Both the position numbers and the translations under genes were made by a program. The notes under the pieces are model-generated. The model did no database searches. It worked only from the letters and a program-made list of their open reading frames with translations, and was not told where the DNA came from. Below are positions 9,117-17,900 of a stretch of 64,000 nucleotides of DNA, piece after piece; positions within the stretch are counted from its first letter, which is position 1; the number at the start of each line of letters is the position of its first letter. Source of the DNA: Paucibacter sediminis (lineage in GTDB: Bacteria > Pseudomonadota > Gammaproteobacteria > Burkholderiales > Burkholderiaceae_C); assembly GCF_030254645.1 (NCBI RefSeq), contig NZ_CP116346.1:5001001-5065000 (forward strand), written 5' to 3'.

Positions 9117-10241
9117 ATGAGCACGCATGCCCCCTCCTCCCCGGACACCCTGAGCTACGAGCAAGCCGGGGTCAATTACGACCTGATCGACCCCCTCAAG
9201 GTGAGCGCCCAGCGCGCTGCCGCCGCCACCGCCGTCCATATGGGCGAGCATGGTTTCAGCGAGGTCAAGGCCTCGCGCGGCGAATCCGCCTATGTGCTGG
9301 ACGTGGGGCCTTTCTACCTCGCCTCCATCGTCGAATGCCTGGGTTCCAAGACCCTGGTGGCCGACGAGATGAACAAGCTCACCGGCAAGAACTATTACGA
9401 CGGCATCGCCCAGGACACCATCGCGATGGCGGTGAACGACCTCATCACGGTGGGCGCCACGCCGCTGGTGGTGCAGGCCTACTGGGCCGCCGGCGGCTCC
9501 GACTGGTTCGGCAATGCCGAGCGCGCCCAGACCCTGGTGGCCGGCTGGAAGAAGGCCTGCGACATCTGCCAGGTTTCATGGGGCGGCGGTGAGACCCCGG
9601 CGCTGGCCGGCATCGTCGAGGAGGGCCGCATCGACCTGGCGGCCTCCTGCACCGGCATCATCAATCCCAAGAGCCGCCTCTCGGTGGGTGACGCGCTGGC
9701 CGCCGGCGACGCCATCGTGCTGCTGGCCTCCAGTGGCATCCATGCCAACGGCCTGTCGCTCGCGCGCAAGCTGGTGGAGCGCCTGCCCCAGGGCTACCTC
9801 ACCGAGGTGGAGCCCGGCCTCAGCTACGGCGAGGCGCTGCTGGCGCCCACGGTGCTGTACTCGCCCGTCACCGAGGCGCTCTTCAAGGCCGGCATCCAGC
9901 CGCATTACTGCGCCAACATCACCGGCCATGGCTGGCGCAAGCTGCTGCGCCATCCGGCCCAGTTCACCTACCGCATCCACACGGTGCCGCCGGTGACGCC
10001 GGTGCTGAAGTTCATGCAGGAACACGCCAAGCAGGACGACCGCGAAGCCTATTCGACGCTGAACATGGGGGCAGGTTTCGCCATCTTCGTGGCGGCCGAG
10101 GACGCCGAGCGCACCGTGGCCGTGGCCAAGGCCTGCGGCATCGAGGCCTGGGTGGCGGGCGCGCTGGAGGAAGGCCCCAAGCAGCTGCTGATCGAGCCGC
10201 TCAACATCCGCTTCAGCGACGACGACCTGCAGCTTCGCTGA
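9117..10241 (+). CDS. PurM-like AIR synthase (phosphoribosylformylglycinamidine cyclo-ligase-related), divergent form
   Basis: 374-residue protein of the PurM/AIR-synthase fold, which in PurM closes the imidazole ring of purine precursors with ATP. PurM-like segments are SYEQAGVNYDLIDPLKVSAQ at the N-terminus, DGIAQDTIAMAVNDLITVGA (ATP/metal loop), SWGGGETPALAGIV, ASSGIHANGLSLARKLVERL and the NMGAGFAIFV C-terminal motif. It departs from ordinary bacterial PurM (about 345 residues): the usual glycine-rich GGFGGLF segment and GVGTK motif are replaced by SRGESAYVLDVGPFYLASIV and LGSKTLVADEMNKL. It may be the working PurM or a paralogue. It is divergent from dnaX and followed by ffs. Confidence 0.75.
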   Translation: MSTHAPSSPDTLSYEQAGVNYDLIDPLKVSAQRAAAATAVHMGEHGFSEVKASRGESAYVLDVGPFYLASIVECLGSKTLVADEMNKLTGKNYYDGIAQDTIAMAVNDLITVGATPLVVQAYWAAGGSDWFGNAERAQTLVAGWKKACDICQVSWGGGETPALAGIVEEGRIDLAASCTGIINPKSRLSVGDALAAGDAIVLLASSGIHANGLSLARKLVERLPQGYLTEVEPGLSYGEALLAPTVLYSPVTEALFKAGIQPHYCANITGHGWRKLLRHPAQFTYRIHTVPPVTPVLKFMQEHAKQDDREAYSTLNMGAGFAIFVAAEDAERTVAVAKACGIEAWVAGALEEGPKQLLIEPLNIRFSDDDLQLR

Positions 10242-10260
10242 GGGCCGCGCAATCCTCGCT

Positions 10261-10266
10261 TACAAT
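10261..10266 (+). promoter_or_regulatory. Probable -10 element of the ffs promoter
   Basis: TACAAT differs from TATAAT by one base and lies eight bases before the predicted SRP RNA 5' end, the spacing expected for a transcription start. No convincing -35 hexamer is present at 16-18 bases upstream (the region reads around CTGAGG), so this is a partial match. Confidence 0.5.
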
Positions 10267-10273
10267 CCGCGCT

Positions 10274-10370
10274 GACGGGCCTCCTCGCATGGAAGCGCGG
10301 CCAACCGGGTCAGGTGGGGAACCAAGCAGCCCTAGTCGTTGTGACCAGTGCCGGGGGTAAGGCTCGTCAA
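10274..10370 (+). ncRNA. ffs: Signal recognition particle 4.5S RNA
   Basis: Small bacterial SRP RNA that binds Ffh and targets membrane proteins. The core GGGTCAGGTGGGGAACCAAG followed by CAGCCC matches the universally conserved SRP RNA apex, with a GGAA tetraloop closed by GG/CC. The ends pair: GACGGGCC at 10274-10281 with GGCTCGTC at 10361-10368 (one G-U). Length is about 97 nt, close to E. coli 4.5S (114). A -10-like TACAAT precedes it and a hairpin with a T-run follows. Exact 5' and 3' ends are estimates. Confidence 0.93.
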
Positions 10371-10384
10371 CCCCCCTCTTTTTT
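10353..10384 (+). terminator. Rho-independent terminator of ffs
   Basis: GGGGGT at 10353-10358 can pair with ACCCCC at 10370-10375, followed by a T-rich tract ending around 10384. The stem competes with the terminal stem of the SRP RNA, as is common at this locus. It lies just beyond the 3' end of the minus-strand kinase gene. Confidence 0.65.
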
Positions 10385-10397
10385 CTGATCGGTGTTC

Positions 10398-12812
10398 TCA
10401 GCTCGCCTGCTTGAACGCCATCACCGCCTGGTTGCGCAGCGTGCGCAACAGCGACAGCTCCTTCTCCCCCAGATCGATGCCGCCCGGCGTGGCCTTGTCG
10501 GCATAGATCATCGCGAAGGGCGCGCCCTTCATGGCCATCGGCAGGATCAGGAAGCTGGGGGCCTTGGGCGCCCCCATGAACCAGGCCGGCAGGCGCTCGG
10601 CAATCTTGGCCACGGTGGCGTCGGCAATCAAGGTGTCGACCCCCTTCTGACAGACCGCGGCGAACAGATCGACATGCGCCCCGGGCGCATGCCGCAGCGG
10701 CACACGGAACAGCGGCGCCACCAGTTCCACGCCCTCGCCCAGGCCAAAGCGCCCGGTGAGCGTTTCGGTCTTGGGGTCGCGCAGGCAGAACACCACGCGC
10801 CGGAAACCCAGGCCGCGGTAAATCGTCTCCAGGATCATGCGCAACACTTCGTTGAGCTTGAAGTTCTCCACCATCGCGTTGGTGATGTCCTGGATGCCCG
10901 CGGCCAGGGTCTCGGACGCCTGTTCCAGCGAGACCTGGCGCTCGTCCAGCACCATGGTGGGCTCGTACATCACGGTGGTGGCGTGCAGCTCGTGCGGCGA
11001 CAGGCTGTCGCCCGGCGCGGGCGTCAGCGGTGCCAGCAGGCGCTGGCCGGGCGAGCTCTTGGGCAGGCGGATCTCCATCGCCTCGGCCATCTGCGAGAGG
11101 TTGCGGCGCGCCAGGTCGGCGGCGGTATCGAAGTCCTGCGCGGAAATGCCCAGCGCGCGCGAGTAGCGCTGCGCCATCGCCTTGACCTTGGCATGGGCCT
11201 CGCTCGGGTCGGAATGCAGGATCACGTCGGCCACGTCGTTGGCGGCACGCGCCAGCCAGCGCTGGCGCTCGGCCGGCGCATCCACCGCCCGGTTCGGCGC
11301 CTCGCCGTCGGGGCGGCGCATGGCGCGTTGCAACTGCTCGGGCAGGCCCCATTGCCGCGCCACTCCCAGGCCCATCTGCTCGTAGCTCAGGCCCAGCACC
11401 TGGGCCGATGCGGCGGCCTCGCTGAGCGGGGCCGCGGCGCCCTCGCGGCGCTCCGGCCGGGTGATGCGGCGCACCTGCTCCGCTTCCTCGGGAAAGTAGA
11501 ACTCGGTCAGCAAGCGCCCCAGGTTCTGCAGCATGGCGGAGAGGAAGGCCTCCTCGTTCTCGCGCGTGGCGCTGCAGAGTTCGCGCGCCAGCGAGCCCGC
11601 CATCAGCGAGCGCAGAAACTCCACCCGCAGCTGCTGCGCATGCGCCTTGTTCTCCATGCGTTCGAGCAGGATCAGCGACATGGCCAGATTGCGTATGCCC
11701 GCAAAGCCGATCAGGGCCGCGGCGCGCGACACGGTGGTGATGCCGCCGCCCCCGGCATGGCTGAACTGGGCCGTGTTCACCAAGCGCAGCAGCTTGTGGG
11801 TGAGCGCCACGTCCTTGAGGATTTCGTTCGAAATGCTGGCCAGGCTCTCGTTCTCCGACTGCGTGAGCCGCTGGATGCGGCCCATCGCGTCGGACATGGC
11901 CGGGAAGTCGGTCTTGTGCCGCATGCGGCGCAGCAGGAATTCCAGCGTCGCGTTCTCGGTGGCATCCACCGGCTCGGCCTGCACCGTCGGGTGCAGCCAT
12001 TCGGCCAGCGCGTCGTGGAACTCGCGCGCGGTATGCCAGCGCTGCGCGGGGTCGCGCGCGAGGCCTCGCTGGATGGTGGCGCGCAGCTTGTCGTCCACAT
12101 CGGTGCCGAGGCCATGGGGCAGCAGCAGATCCTGCTCGATGACGCGGCGCACCGCCGCCCAGGGGTCGGGGTGGTAGTTGAGGCGCTGGCCCGAAAGCAT
12201 CTCGGCCAGCATCACGGCGGACGCAAACACGTCCATCTGCGGGCTGGGCGCCAGGCCCTTGGCCGCCTCGGGCGAGATATAGCCGGGCGTACCCACCACG
12301 CGCTGCGGCCGCCCGGCGTCCGAAATCCAGGCGGCGATGCCGAAGTCCATCACGCGGGCGCGCCCCTTGGCGTCGATCATGATGTTGGAGGGCTTCAGGT
12401 CACGGTGCACCACGCCGGCGGCGTGCGCGGCACCCAGCCCGTCGAGCACGCCCAGCATCAGCTCTACGGCATCGCGGGCACGCCCATAGGGGCCCGCGCG
12501 CAGCTTGTCGGCCAGCGTGCCGCCGCTCACATACTCGAACACCATATAGGCCTGGCCGTCCTGCATATCGGCCTCGAACACCGGCACGATATTCGGATGG
12601 GTGAGCCGCGCCACGGCGCGCGCCTCGTGCAGCCAGGCGTCGACGCTGCTGGGCTCGGCGCCCTTGTGCAGCACCTTCAGCGCCACCTCGCGGTCCAGCC
12701 GCGGGTCATGGGCCAGCCACACGGTGGCCTGCGCGCCTTCGCCAAGCTGTTTGATCGGACGGAACCGCCCCATGGCCGCGGGCGGCTGCGAGACGGGAGG
12801 CAGAGACGACAT
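10398..12812 (-). CDS. Serine/threonine protein kinase - HDOD - GAF fusion protein
   Basis: 804-residue cytoplasmic signalling protein with no membrane segment. Residues about 15-275 are a Hanks-type kinase with all signatures intact: glycine loop GEGAQATV (24-31), VALK Lys46, HRDLKPSN (His136, Asp138, Lys140, Asn143), DFG (156-158) and the activation segment GTPGYISPE (174-182). Residues about 289-490 form an HDOD domain; the position of the His-Asp pair in true HD domains reads QN (429-430, LQNLGRLL), so hydrolase activity is unlikely. A GAF-type sensor domain fills about 620-800. It lies 47 bases downstream of a paralogue with a degenerate kinase, so the two are probably co-transcribed. 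The ligand and targets are unknown. Confidence 0.9.
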   Translation of the reverse strand: MSSLPPVSQPPAAMGRFRPIKQLGEGAQATVWLAHDPRLDREVALKVLHKGAEPSSVDAWLHEARAVARLTHPNIVPVFEADMQDGQAYMVFEYVSGGTLADKLRAGPYGRARDAVELMLGVLDGLGAAHAAGVVHRDLKPSNIMIDAKGRARVMDFGIAAWISDAGRPQRVVGTPGYISPEAAKGLAPSPQMDVFASAVMLAEMLSGQRLNYHPDPWAAVRRVIEQDLLLPHGLGTDVDDKLRATIQRGLARDPAQRWHTAREFHDALAEWLHPTVQAEPVDATENATLEFLLRRMRHKTDFPAMSDAMGRIQRLTQSENESLASISNEILKDVALTHKLLRLVNTAQFSHAGGGGITTVSRAAALIGFAGIRNLAMSLILLERMENKAHAQQLRVEFLRSLMAGSLARELCSATRENEEAFLSAMLQNLGRLLTEFYFPEEAEQVRRITRPERREGAAAPLSEAAASAQVLGLSYEQMGLGVARQWGLPEQLQRAMRRPDGEAPNRAVDAPAERQRWLARAANDVADVILHSDPSEAHAKVKAMAQRYSRALGISAQDFDTAADLARRNLSQMAEAMEIRLPKSSPGQRLLAPLTPAPGDSLSPHELHATTVMYEPTMVLDERQVSLEQASETLAAGIQDITNAMVENFKLNEVLRMILETIYRGLGFRRVVFCLRDPKTETLTGRFGLGEGVELVAPLFRVPLRHAPGAHVDLFAAVCQKGVDTLIADATVAKIAERLPAWFMGAPKAPSFLILPMAMKGAPFAMIYADKATPGGIDLGEKELSLLRTLRNQAVMAFKQAS

Positions 12813-12859
12813 GGTGGACCTTTGAACTCTGGCCTGACGCAGGCTGCTGAACGACGAAC

Positions 12860-14788
12860 TCAGGAAGTCTCCTCGGGAGGTTTGCCGCCCAGTTTCGCTC
12901 TGAGCGTCGAGGCCTTGGGTAGCGGGGCGGCACCGTCGCGCGGCGCCATCGATTCTGCATCGCCATCGAGCGTGCCGGGCTCGGTGGGCAGCGGCGCACT
13001 GAAACTGGCCTCGGCGATGGCCACTCCGGCCGACCGGAACGGGGCATCACCGTCCTGCCGTGCCTGCTCGGGATGCAGGGCCTGCAACACATCGCGCAGC
13101 CCCAGGCCCAGCACGCGCGCATAGCGCCGTGTCGCCAGCTCGATGGCCGGCTGGCGCTTGGCCTCGGGCAGCAGTTGCGCGTCGATCAGCTCGTTGGCCA
13201 GGCTGCAGGTCAGGCGCAGCAGTTCGGCATCGCCCTCGGCGCTGCGCACCGGCGCATCGGGCGCCTGGCGATGCATCATGTGCATCACCTCTTCGCCCAG
13301 CGCCCAGTAGCGCGCCACCGCCAGGGCCAGCGCATTCAGGTCGCAGCCCAGCACCGCGTAGGCGGCGGCGACCTCGCTCATGCCCTGCGGATTGGGGTTG
13401 TCTTCGGTGGCCTCGCCCGGCTGCATGAGCTGGCGGATCTGCTGCGCATCGTCGGCAAAGTGGTACTGCAGCAGCAGGCGGCCGAGGTTCTGCAGCACCG
13501 TGATGAGGTAGACCACCTCGCCGTCATAGCCGGCCGGACGCAGCGCCTGGGCCACCATGCCGGCCCGATGCACCCGCGTCATCAGGCTGCGCAGCAGCGC
13601 CGCCTGCACCTCGCCGAGCGGCCCCGGCCAGGGCTTGAGCGAGCGCGCCGCCTGCTGCAGGCCGTTCAGCCCCAGCATGGCGATGGCGCGCTGCATGTTC
13701 AGCACCGTGCCGCCGCTGGTAACGCCCTGCTGCTTGAGCGCGTTGTTGACGCGGCGCAGCAGCTCCAGGCTCAGGCCCATGTCCTGCAGCACCAGGCTGG
13801 AGAGCTCGCTGGCATGCTGACCCTCCAGCGAGGAGGACTGGCCGATGCGGTGCAGCTTGCCCGAGCTGGCCGGCAGATGGCCGATGCGCTGCAGCTTGTC
13901 CATCAGCAGCGCGATCGGCCCGCCCTGGTCGTAGGCGGCGGCGGTGCGCCAGCCGTCCAGCGCGCGCAGGAAGCTGCGCGCCAGGTGGTAGCGCTGGCGC
14001 GCCTGGCGGTCGGTGGCGCGGTTGGCGATGGCGCGCAGCGGCTCGGGGATCGGATGCGGCGTCTCCCAGCCCAGGCGCACCAGCTCCTTGCCCAGCGGCT
14101 GCATCTGCTGCACCGCGGCCTGCAGATCCTGCTGCTCCAGCACCGCGCGGCCACTCAGCAGGCGGTGCAGGAGCAGGCCGACGCACAGCACATCCTCCTC
14201 GGCCGACTCGCGCACCGCGCGGCGCGTGACGGTGTTGAAGTCCACGCCGGCGGGGAACACCTCCTGCGCCAATTCCAGGCCAGCCAGGCGCACCTTGTTG
14301 GCGGCGTCGATCAACAGGTAGCTGCTTTGCAGATCGCGATGCGCATGGCCGGCCTCGTGCGCGAAGGCCAGGCCCTCGAGCAGCTGGCAGACCCAGTCGG
14401 CGGCCTCCAGCGGCGTGGGCGCTGGCTGGCGCGCCAGGCGCTCGTCCAGGGTTTCGCCCAGCGCGCGGTCGTAGGCCACGAAGGGCCATTGCTCGACCCG
14501 CCCGACCTCGATCACATGGGCCAGGTTCGGGTGCTGCACGCGTGCGCCGGCATGGGCGGTCTTGAGCCAATGGGCCATCGCCGCCTCGCTATTGGGCGCC
14601 TGGCGCGGCATCGCCAGCAGCATCTCCTGGCCGTGGCGCGAGTCATGCACCAGCCACAGCATGCTGCGCGTGCTCTTGTTGAGCAGGGCGCGCAGCTCGA
14701 AGCGCCCGAAGCGGCGCATCGGCGCGGCCGAGGGGGAGGCTGGGGCGGCTGGGGTGGTAGCGGTTGGTGCGGGCTGGGCGTCGGACAC
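12860..14788 (-). CDS. Pseudokinase - HDOD domain protein (paralogue of the adjacent kinase)
   Basis: 642-residue protein with the kinase-HDOD layout of its downstream neighbour but no GAF. The kinase fold is degenerate at every catalytic position by my alignment: the glycine loop reads LNKSTRSMLW, the ATP-anchoring Lys is Met60, HRDLKPSN is HRDLQSSY (Gln154, Tyr157), and DFG is GLE (170-172). The HDOD region (about 285-510) again has LQNLGRLL in place of the HD pair. N- and C-termini are Pro/Ala-rich and probably disordered. The start is GTG, with GGAGGG 11 bases upstream. First gene of a two-gene operon; a role as regulator or scaffold of the active kinase is inferred. Confidence 0.85.
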   Translation of the reverse strand: MSDAQPAPTATTPAAPASPSAAPMRRFGRFELRALLNKSTRSMLWLVHDSRHGQEMLLAMPRQAPNSEAAMAHWLKTAHAGARVQHPNLAHVIEVGRVEQWPFVAYDRALGETLDERLARQPAPTPLEAADWVCQLLEGLAFAHEAGHAHRDLQSSYLLIDAANKVRLAGLELAQEVFPAGVDFNTVTRRAVRESAEEDVLCVGLLLHRLLSGRAVLEQQDLQAAVQQMQPLGKELVRLGWETPHPIPEPLRAIANRATDRQARQRYHLARSFLRALDGWRTAAAYDQGGPIALLMDKLQRIGHLPASSGKLHRIGQSSSLEGQHASELSSLVLQDMGLSLELLRRVNNALKQQGVTSGGTVLNMQRAIAMLGLNGLQQAARSLKPWPGPLGEVQAALLRSLMTRVHRAGMVAQALRPAGYDGEVVYLITVLQNLGRLLLQYHFADDAQQIRQLMQPGEATEDNPNPQGMSEVAAAYAVLGCDLNALALAVARYWALGEEVMHMMHRQAPDAPVRSAEGDAELLRLTCSLANELIDAQLLPEAKRQPAIELATRRYARVLGLGLRDVLQALHPEQARQDGDAPFRSAGVAIAEASFSAPLPTEPGTLDGDAESMAPRDGAAPLPKASTLRAKLGGKPPEETS

Positions 14789-14841
14789 GGCGGGGCTGGC
14801 CCTCCACGGCCAGTTTCATTTGTAAGCATTTGACCCAAAAC

Positions 14842-14873
14842 AGCCCGCCTGCGGTAGCGGGAACTGGCGGGTT
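14842..14873 (-). terminator. Hairpin with T-run downstream of hrpA
   Basis: CCCGCC (14844-14849) pairs with GGCGGG (14866-14871), extended by A-T and G-T pairs, around a 16-base loop. On the minus strand the stem is followed by CTGTTTTGGG, giving a weak terminator for hrpA transcripts; on the plus strand it is followed by TTTTGTCGTTCTTTT. It sits in the 198-base gap between hrpA and the pseudokinase gene. Confidence 0.5.
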
Positions 14874-14892
14874 TTGTCGTTCTTTTCGCGAC

Positions 14893-14926
14893 CGGCCTCA
14901 GTTGCTGAGCTGCGCCCAGACCTTGT
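14893..14926 (-). repeat. Vestigial duplicate of the hrpA 3' tail
   Basis: This 34-base segment, read on the minus strand, would encode KVWAQLSN and a stop. It closely matches 14982-15015, the real hrpA end (KVWAQLNS and stop), including flanking GGCC. The two copies are 89 bases apart and differ at only a few positions. It suggests a local duplication or a remnant of the gene end left downstream. Confidence 0.7.
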
Positions 14927-14937
14927 GGCTTCGACAT

Positions 14938-14963
14938 GACATGCGCCCAAGGGCGCAAATGTC
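14938..14963. other. Inverted repeat between the duplicated hrpA tails
   Basis: GACAT-GCGCCC pairs with GGGCGC-(AA)-ATGTC, a compact hairpin with a two-base bulge just beyond the hrpA stop. No T-run follows on the minus strand. It may be a weak terminator or part of the duplication junction. Confidence 0.5.
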
Positions 14964-14986
14964 AGTCTGCACCGCAAGGCCCGGCC

Positions 14987-17900
14987 TCAGCTATTCAGCT
15001 GAGCCCAGACCTTGTCCAGACGCTTCACGCTGACCGGTTGGGGGGTGCGCAGTTCCTGTGCAAACAGGCTGATGCGCAACTCCTCCAGCTGCCAGCGGAA
15101 GTCCACCAGGCGCGCATCCTGCGTGCCCTTGAGCTCGGCCACGCGGCGCAGATAGCGCTGCTCCAGCGGGCGCAGCTCGGCCAGGCGCTGGGCATCGCGG
15201 GCCGGGTCGGCGCGCAGCTTGTCCAGGCGCGCGGTGATGCCCTTGAGGTAGCGCGGCAGATGCTGGGCCTGGGCCCAGGGGGTCAGCGCGACGAACTGCT
15301 TGGGCATCAGGCGCTGCAGCTGCGCGGCGATATCGTCGGCCACCTCCTTGGGCGCGCGCGCATCCTTGAGCTTGCGCGTGGCGGCCTGGTACTCGATCAG
15401 GATCACCCCGGTCAGGCGCGCCACCTCCTGCGCGATCAGGTTCAGGCGCGTGCGCCCCTCTTCCAGCCGCTGCTTGAAGGCGAACTCGTCCGCCGGCAGC
15501 GGCTCGGCCAGGAAGGCGCGGTCCACCGCCACGCCGATGATCTGGTCGCGCAGCTCCTCGGCCGTGCCCAGGCCCATGTAGAACACCGACATCTTCTGCA
15601 GATCGGGGATGTTCTTCTCCAGGTATTTGAGCGGCTCCTTGAGCTGCAAGGCCACCAGCCGGCGCAGACCCAGGCGGTGCTTGGCGGCGGCCACCTCGGG
15701 CTCGTCGAAAACCTCGATCTCCACCTGCGTGCCGCGATCGATCAGGGCCGGGAAGCCGATCAGGGTCTGCGCGCCGCGCTGGATTTCCATCAGCTCGGGC
15801 AGCTCGCCAAAGGTCCAGGCGGTGTAGGCCTGGCTGGCCTGGGTGGCCTCGCGCGCCTTGGGCTTCTGAAGCACTTCGGCCCGCACGCCGCCCTGGGCGA
15901 GCGGTGCCGGTGCGGGCGCCGCCGGCGGCGTGGCCAGCTTGAGCTGGGCCAGGGCCTGGAAGGCCGAACGCGCCTGCGCACCGAGCTCGGCCTTGAGGGC
16001 CGCGAGATTGCGGCCCATGCCCAGCTGGCGGCCATGCTCGTCCACCACGCGATAGTTCATGAACAGATGCGGCTGCAGCTGCTCGAGCTTGAAGTCATTG
16101 CGCTGCACGGCGATCTGGCTGCGCTCCTTCACCGCCTTCAGCAGCACCTCGACCAGGCTGCCCTGGGCAAAGGGGTTGAGCTCGATGAACTCGGCCACAA
16201 AGTCCGGCAGCGGCACCAGGCGCGCGCGCGGCTTCTGGTGCAGGCTCTTGAGCAGGGCCATGATCTTGGCCTCCAGCATGCCCGGCACCAGCCATTCGCA
16301 GCGCTCCTCGCTGACCTGGTTGAGCGCATAGATGGGCACGCTGACGGTCAGGCCATCGCGCTGGTCGCCGGGCTCGTGCAGATAGCTGGCCGTGCAATCC
16401 ACCCCGCCCAGGCGGATGGTCTTGGGGAAGGCATTGCTGGTGATGCCGGCCGCCTCATGGCGCATCAGCTCGTCGCGGCTGAGGTGCAGCAGGCGCGGAT
16501 TGGCGCGGCTGGCTTCGCGGACCCACTTCTCCAGCGTGGCGCCCGAGCAGACCTCGCGCGGCAGCTGCTGGTCGTAATAGTTGTAGATCAGCTCGTCGTC
16601 CACCAGCACGTCCTGGCGGCGCGACTTGTGCTCCAGTTCCTCGACCTTGGCGATCTGCTTCTGGTTGTGCACCAGGAAGGGCAGGCGGCGCATCATGTCG
16701 TCAGGCAACTCGCCATTCACCAGCGCCTCGCGGATGAAGATCTCGCGCGCCGCCGGCAGGTCGACGCGGCCGAAGTTCACGCGCCGGTTGTTGTAGATGA
16801 CGATGCCGTAGAGCGTGGCGCGCTCCAGCGCGATCACCTCGGCGGCCTTCTTCTCCCAATGCGGCTCCAGCAGCTGGGTCTTGAGCAGGTGGCCGGCCAG
16901 CGGCGCGATCCATTGCACATCGATGTTCGCGATGCCGCGGCCGAACAGGCGCGTGGTGTCCACCAGCTCGGCGGCGATGATCCAGCGCCCCGGTTTCTTG
17001 CTCAGGTGCGCGCCGGGGTGGCGCCAGAACTTGATGCCGCGCGCGCCCAGGTACCAGTCGTCCTCGTCGCTCTTGCAGCCGATATTGCCCAGGAGGCCGG
17101 CCAGCATCGAGAGATGCACCTGCTCGTAGGTGGCCGCGCTGCCGTTGAGGCGCCAGCCATGCTCGGCCACCACGGTGTGCAGCTGCGAGTAGATGTCACG
17201 CCATTCGCGCACGCGGCGCGGCGAGACGAAGTTGTCGCGCAGCAGCTGCTCGTGGCGGCGGTTGGAAAGTTTGTGCTCGCCCTGCCCGCCCCTGGACTCC
17301 TCCAGCCATTTCCAGAGCTTGAGATAGCCCATGAACTCCGAGCGCTCGTCGTCGAACTTCTTGTGCTTCTCGTCGGCCTGCTGCTGTTGCTCCATCGGCC
17401 GGTCGCGCACATCCTGGCCCGACAGCGCGCTGGCGATGATGAGCACCTCGGCCAGCGCCTCGCGGCTCTTGGCCTCCAGAATCATGCGGCCCACACGCGG
17501 GTCCAGCGGCAGCTTGGAGAGCTCGCGGCCGATCGTCGTGAGCTCGTTGCCCTCGTCCACCGCGCCCAGCTCGGCCAGCAGCTGGTAGCCGTCGGCGATC
17601 GCCTTGCGCGGCGGCGGCTCGATGAAGGGGAAGTCGTCGACCTGGCCCAGGTGCAGGGCCTTCATGCGCAGGATCACACCGGCCAGCGACGAACGCAGGA
17701 TCTCGGGGTCGGTGAAGCGCGGCCGCTCGTTGAAGCTCTTCTCGTCGTAGAGACGGATGCAGATGCCGTTCGAGACCCGCCCGCAACGGCCGGCGCGCTG
17801 GTTCGCCGCCGCCTGGCTGATCGGCTCGATCTGCAGCTGCTCGACCTTGTTGCGGTAGCTGTAGCGCTTCACCCGCGCCTGGCCGGGGTCGATCACATAG

